Positions 4,801 to 6,313 of a DNA stretch of 6,313 nt are shown here, piece by piece. This DNA comes from Thermoplasmata archaeon (GTDB lineage Archaea; Thermoplasmatota; Thermoplasmata; Thermoplasmatales; Thermoplasmataceae). The DNA lies in assembly GCA_021811635.1 (NCBI GenBank), contig JAJZNS010000037.1:1-6313 (forward strand), given 5' to 3'. Numbering within the stretch: the stretch's first letter is position 1; every line of letters starts with the position of its first letter. Position numbers and translations under genes: made by a program. Under the pieces are notes generated by a model. It saw nothing but the letters and a program-made list of their open reading frames with translations. It was not told the DNA's origin and did not search any database.

Positions 4801-6313
4801 ATGCTATCTATAGGCGGCACTCCTTACGGGAAGATTGACAGGGATGGCTATTCCCTGATCAGGAACCACGGGATGATCTGCAACAACAGGACTGCCGCAC
4901 TTGTCTCAATGAACGGCACTATAGACTGGGCCTGCCTCCCGCACTTCAATTCTGATCCGGTGTTTTCCTCCATACTTGACAGCAGGAAGGGAGGTCACTT
5001 CCAGGTTACCCCGATGGCCACCGATCACCTGAAGGTGATCCAGTATTATCACGATCACACGAACATACTCATCACCGAATTCTACGACGATCTGGTATTG
5101 GCCCTGAGGGTCACGGACTTCCTGCCGACATCGGAATACAGCACGATCAACTTTCCGGAAATACACAGGTACCTCGAAACACCGAACAGGGACATTGACG
5201 TGAAGGTCACAGTCGAACCGGTCTTTGATTACGGGAGGACCGAACCTGCGATTTCCAAGATGAAGGAAGGTTTCGTATTCCGGGCGAAGAGCCACTCCCT
5301 GGGTGTATCGTCGGATCTCCCCCTGAAAATCAGGGGACGGAGCCTTGCCGGCGGCATAAGGATGAAAAAGGGGGAAGATGCCAGGGTTGTCGTTCTTCAT
5401 GGAGTCAGGGATGTGCAGAGGGTATCGGACTACCAGACCCTGGAAAGGATGGAAGAGACTTCCAAGTACTGGAAGGACTGGGTTTCACAGGGACGTTATC
5501 CGGCCCTTTACAACCGGGAAACGGTGAGATCGGCCCTCGTCCTGAAGGGGCTTTTCTATGAGCCCACCGGGCTGATGGTTGCGGCGCCAACCTCCAGCCT
5601 TCCCGAGTGCATCGGTGGCGAGCGCAACTGGGACTACAGGTTCACATGGATCAGGGATACGGCCTATGTGGTAGAGTCTCTTGCCATCCTGGGATACAAG
5701 AGGGAGGCCATAAAGTTCCTTTACGATATAATGGAAACCGTCAAGAAGCAGAGAAAGCTGAAGACAATCTACCAGATCAACGAACACGGGTCTCTTGAGG
5801 AGGAAACCATAGATTATTCCGGTTACATGGATTCTCAGCCTGTCCGGATGGGGAACCAGGCAGCGACACAGCTGCAGATCGACGAATATGGAAGCATAAT
5901 AAATGCAATCTATTTTGTCGCAAATGCAGGCGGCACTGTTAACAGCTTCCTCTGGGACTTTGTCAGGGAGACGCTTGCCCACCTCTCGAGGATATGGCAG
6001 AAGGAGGACTCGTCCATCTGGGAGTTCAGGACCGCACCCAGGCATTACACATTTTCCAAGGCAGTAGCATGGGTTGCCTTCAGGAGGGCAATAGAAATGG
6101 GGAGAAAGATTGGATTCACCGCTCCATATTCTCAGTGGCAGAAAAATGCCGACCTGATCAGGGAGAGCATACTTGCGAACGCCGTAGACAGGAAGACCAA
6201 CTCCTTTGCCCAGTATTACGGGTCGCAAAATACGGACGGGGCGCTTCTCAGGATCCCCCATTTCGGAATCCTCCCGCCAAACGACGAGATCATCCAGTCG
6301 ACGGTGAAGAGAA
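4801..6313 (+). CDS. Glycoside hydrolase family 15 protein (glucoamylase or trehalase), C-terminus outside the window
   Basis: Inverting exo-hydrolase that releases glucose from alpha-glucans or from trehalose. The frame is open for 504 codons to the window edge; relatives have roughly 600-670, so most of the protein is present. NHGMICNNRTAALVSMNGTIDW (split at 22-34 and 35-43) is the conserved GH15 N-terminal motif. A beta-sandwich domain follows to about residue 220. The (alpha/alpha)6 barrel then carries GGERNWDYRFTWIRD at 272-286 and GNQAATQLQIDEYG at 351-364. SIWEFR is at 405-410, with E408 the likely general acid. The catalytic base, near the end of the barrel, lies beyond the window. 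There is no signal peptide or membrane segment, so it is probably cytoplasmic, which favours trehalose or short maltooligosaccharides or glycogen over secreted starch hydrolysis. Thermoplasma has both GH15 glucoamylases and GH15 trehalases, and the sequence alone does not decide. About 18 residues precede the usual start of homology. It is divergent from aroB and has no evident link to the shikimate pathway. Confidence 0.9.
   Translation, partial: MLSIGGTPYGKIDRDGYSLIRNHGMICNNRTAALVSMNGTIDWACLPHFNSDPVFSSILDSRKGGHFQVTPMATDHLKVIQYYHDHTNILITEFYDDLVLALRVTDFLPTSEYSTINFPEIHRYLETPNRDIDVKVTVEPVFDYGRTEPAISKMKEGFVFRAKSHSLGVSSDLPLKIRGRSLAGGIRMKKGEDARVVVLHGVRDVQRVSDYQTLERMEETSKYWKDWVSQGRYPALYNRETVRSALVLKGLFYEPTGLMVAAPTSSLPECIGGERNWDYRFTWIRDTAYVVESLAILGYKREAIKFLYDIMETVKKQRKLKTIYQINEHGSLEEETIDYSGYMDSQPVRMGNQAATQLQIDEYGSIINAIYFVANAGGTVNSFLWDFVRETLAHLSRIWQKEDSSIWEFRTAPRHYTFSKAVAWVAFRRAIEMGRKIGFTAPYSQWQKNADLIRESILANAVDRKTNSFAQYYGSQNTDGALLRIPHFGILPPNDEIIQSTVKR

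Noticed and set aside
4906..5400. A 164-codon minus-strand frame and similar shorter frames antisense to GH15
   Set aside because: Same explanation: codon-bias shadow of the plus-strand gene, with no family resemblance.
5485..6261. A 258-codon open frame on the minus strand
   Set aside because: It lies entirely antisense to the GH15 gene, whose conserved motifs are clear on the plus strand. The protein is rich in Pro, Leu and Cys without any recognisable domain.

Overview
The window is an archaeal chromosomal segment, most probably from the Thermoplasmatales or a close euryarchaeal relative. This is judged from protein content and not from any marker gene. The shikimate kinase is the archaeal GHMP-superfamily enzyme, not the bacterial P-loop AroK. 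The arginyl-tRNA synthetase carries the archaeal-style HVGR signature. Arginine is coded mostly by AGG/AGA and ATA isoleucine codons are frequent. Genes are packed tightly, TATA-like boxes sit about 25-30 bp upstream of start codons, and there is a cytoplasmic GH15 glucoamylase/trehalase of the type known from Thermoplasma. The species cannot be named.

Layout. Positions 1-556 (minus strand) hold the 5' third of argS, whose 3' end lies outside the window. Positions 557-800 are the only sizeable non-coding gap; it holds a probable argS promoter and two small hairpins of unknown meaning. Positions 801-4752 (minus strand) are a four-gene shikimate-pathway operon transcribed right to left: aroB, aroE, the GHMP shikimate kinase (aroK), then aroA. 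The junctions are an 8-nt overlap, a 4-nt gap and a 4-nt ATGA overlap, so the genes are almost certainly cotranscribed and translationally coupled. Positions 4753-4800 are a very short divergent promoter region with AT-rich boxes flanked by an inverted repeat. Positions 4801-6313 (plus strand) hold about the first 504 codons of a GH15 glycoside hydrolase that runs off the right edge.

How the genes work together. AroB makes 3-dehydroquinate from DAHP, AroE reduces 3-dehydroshikimate, the GHMP kinase phosphorylates shikimate, and AroA adds the enolpyruvyl group to give EPSP. The steps missing from the window are DAHP synthase, 3-dehydroquinate dehydratase (aroD) and chorismate synthase (aroC); they must be encoded elsewhere. 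A canonical AroB implies the DAHP-dependent entry to the pathway, not the alternative aspartate-semialdehyde route of many methanogens.

I did not find a mobile element, CRISPR array, RNA gene or novel system. The points most worth a second look are the two TTG-initiated genes inside the operon, the alanine at the glyphosate-gate position of AroA together with a changed RPM motif, the inverted repeat in the divergent promoter, and the paired hairpins between aroA and argS.
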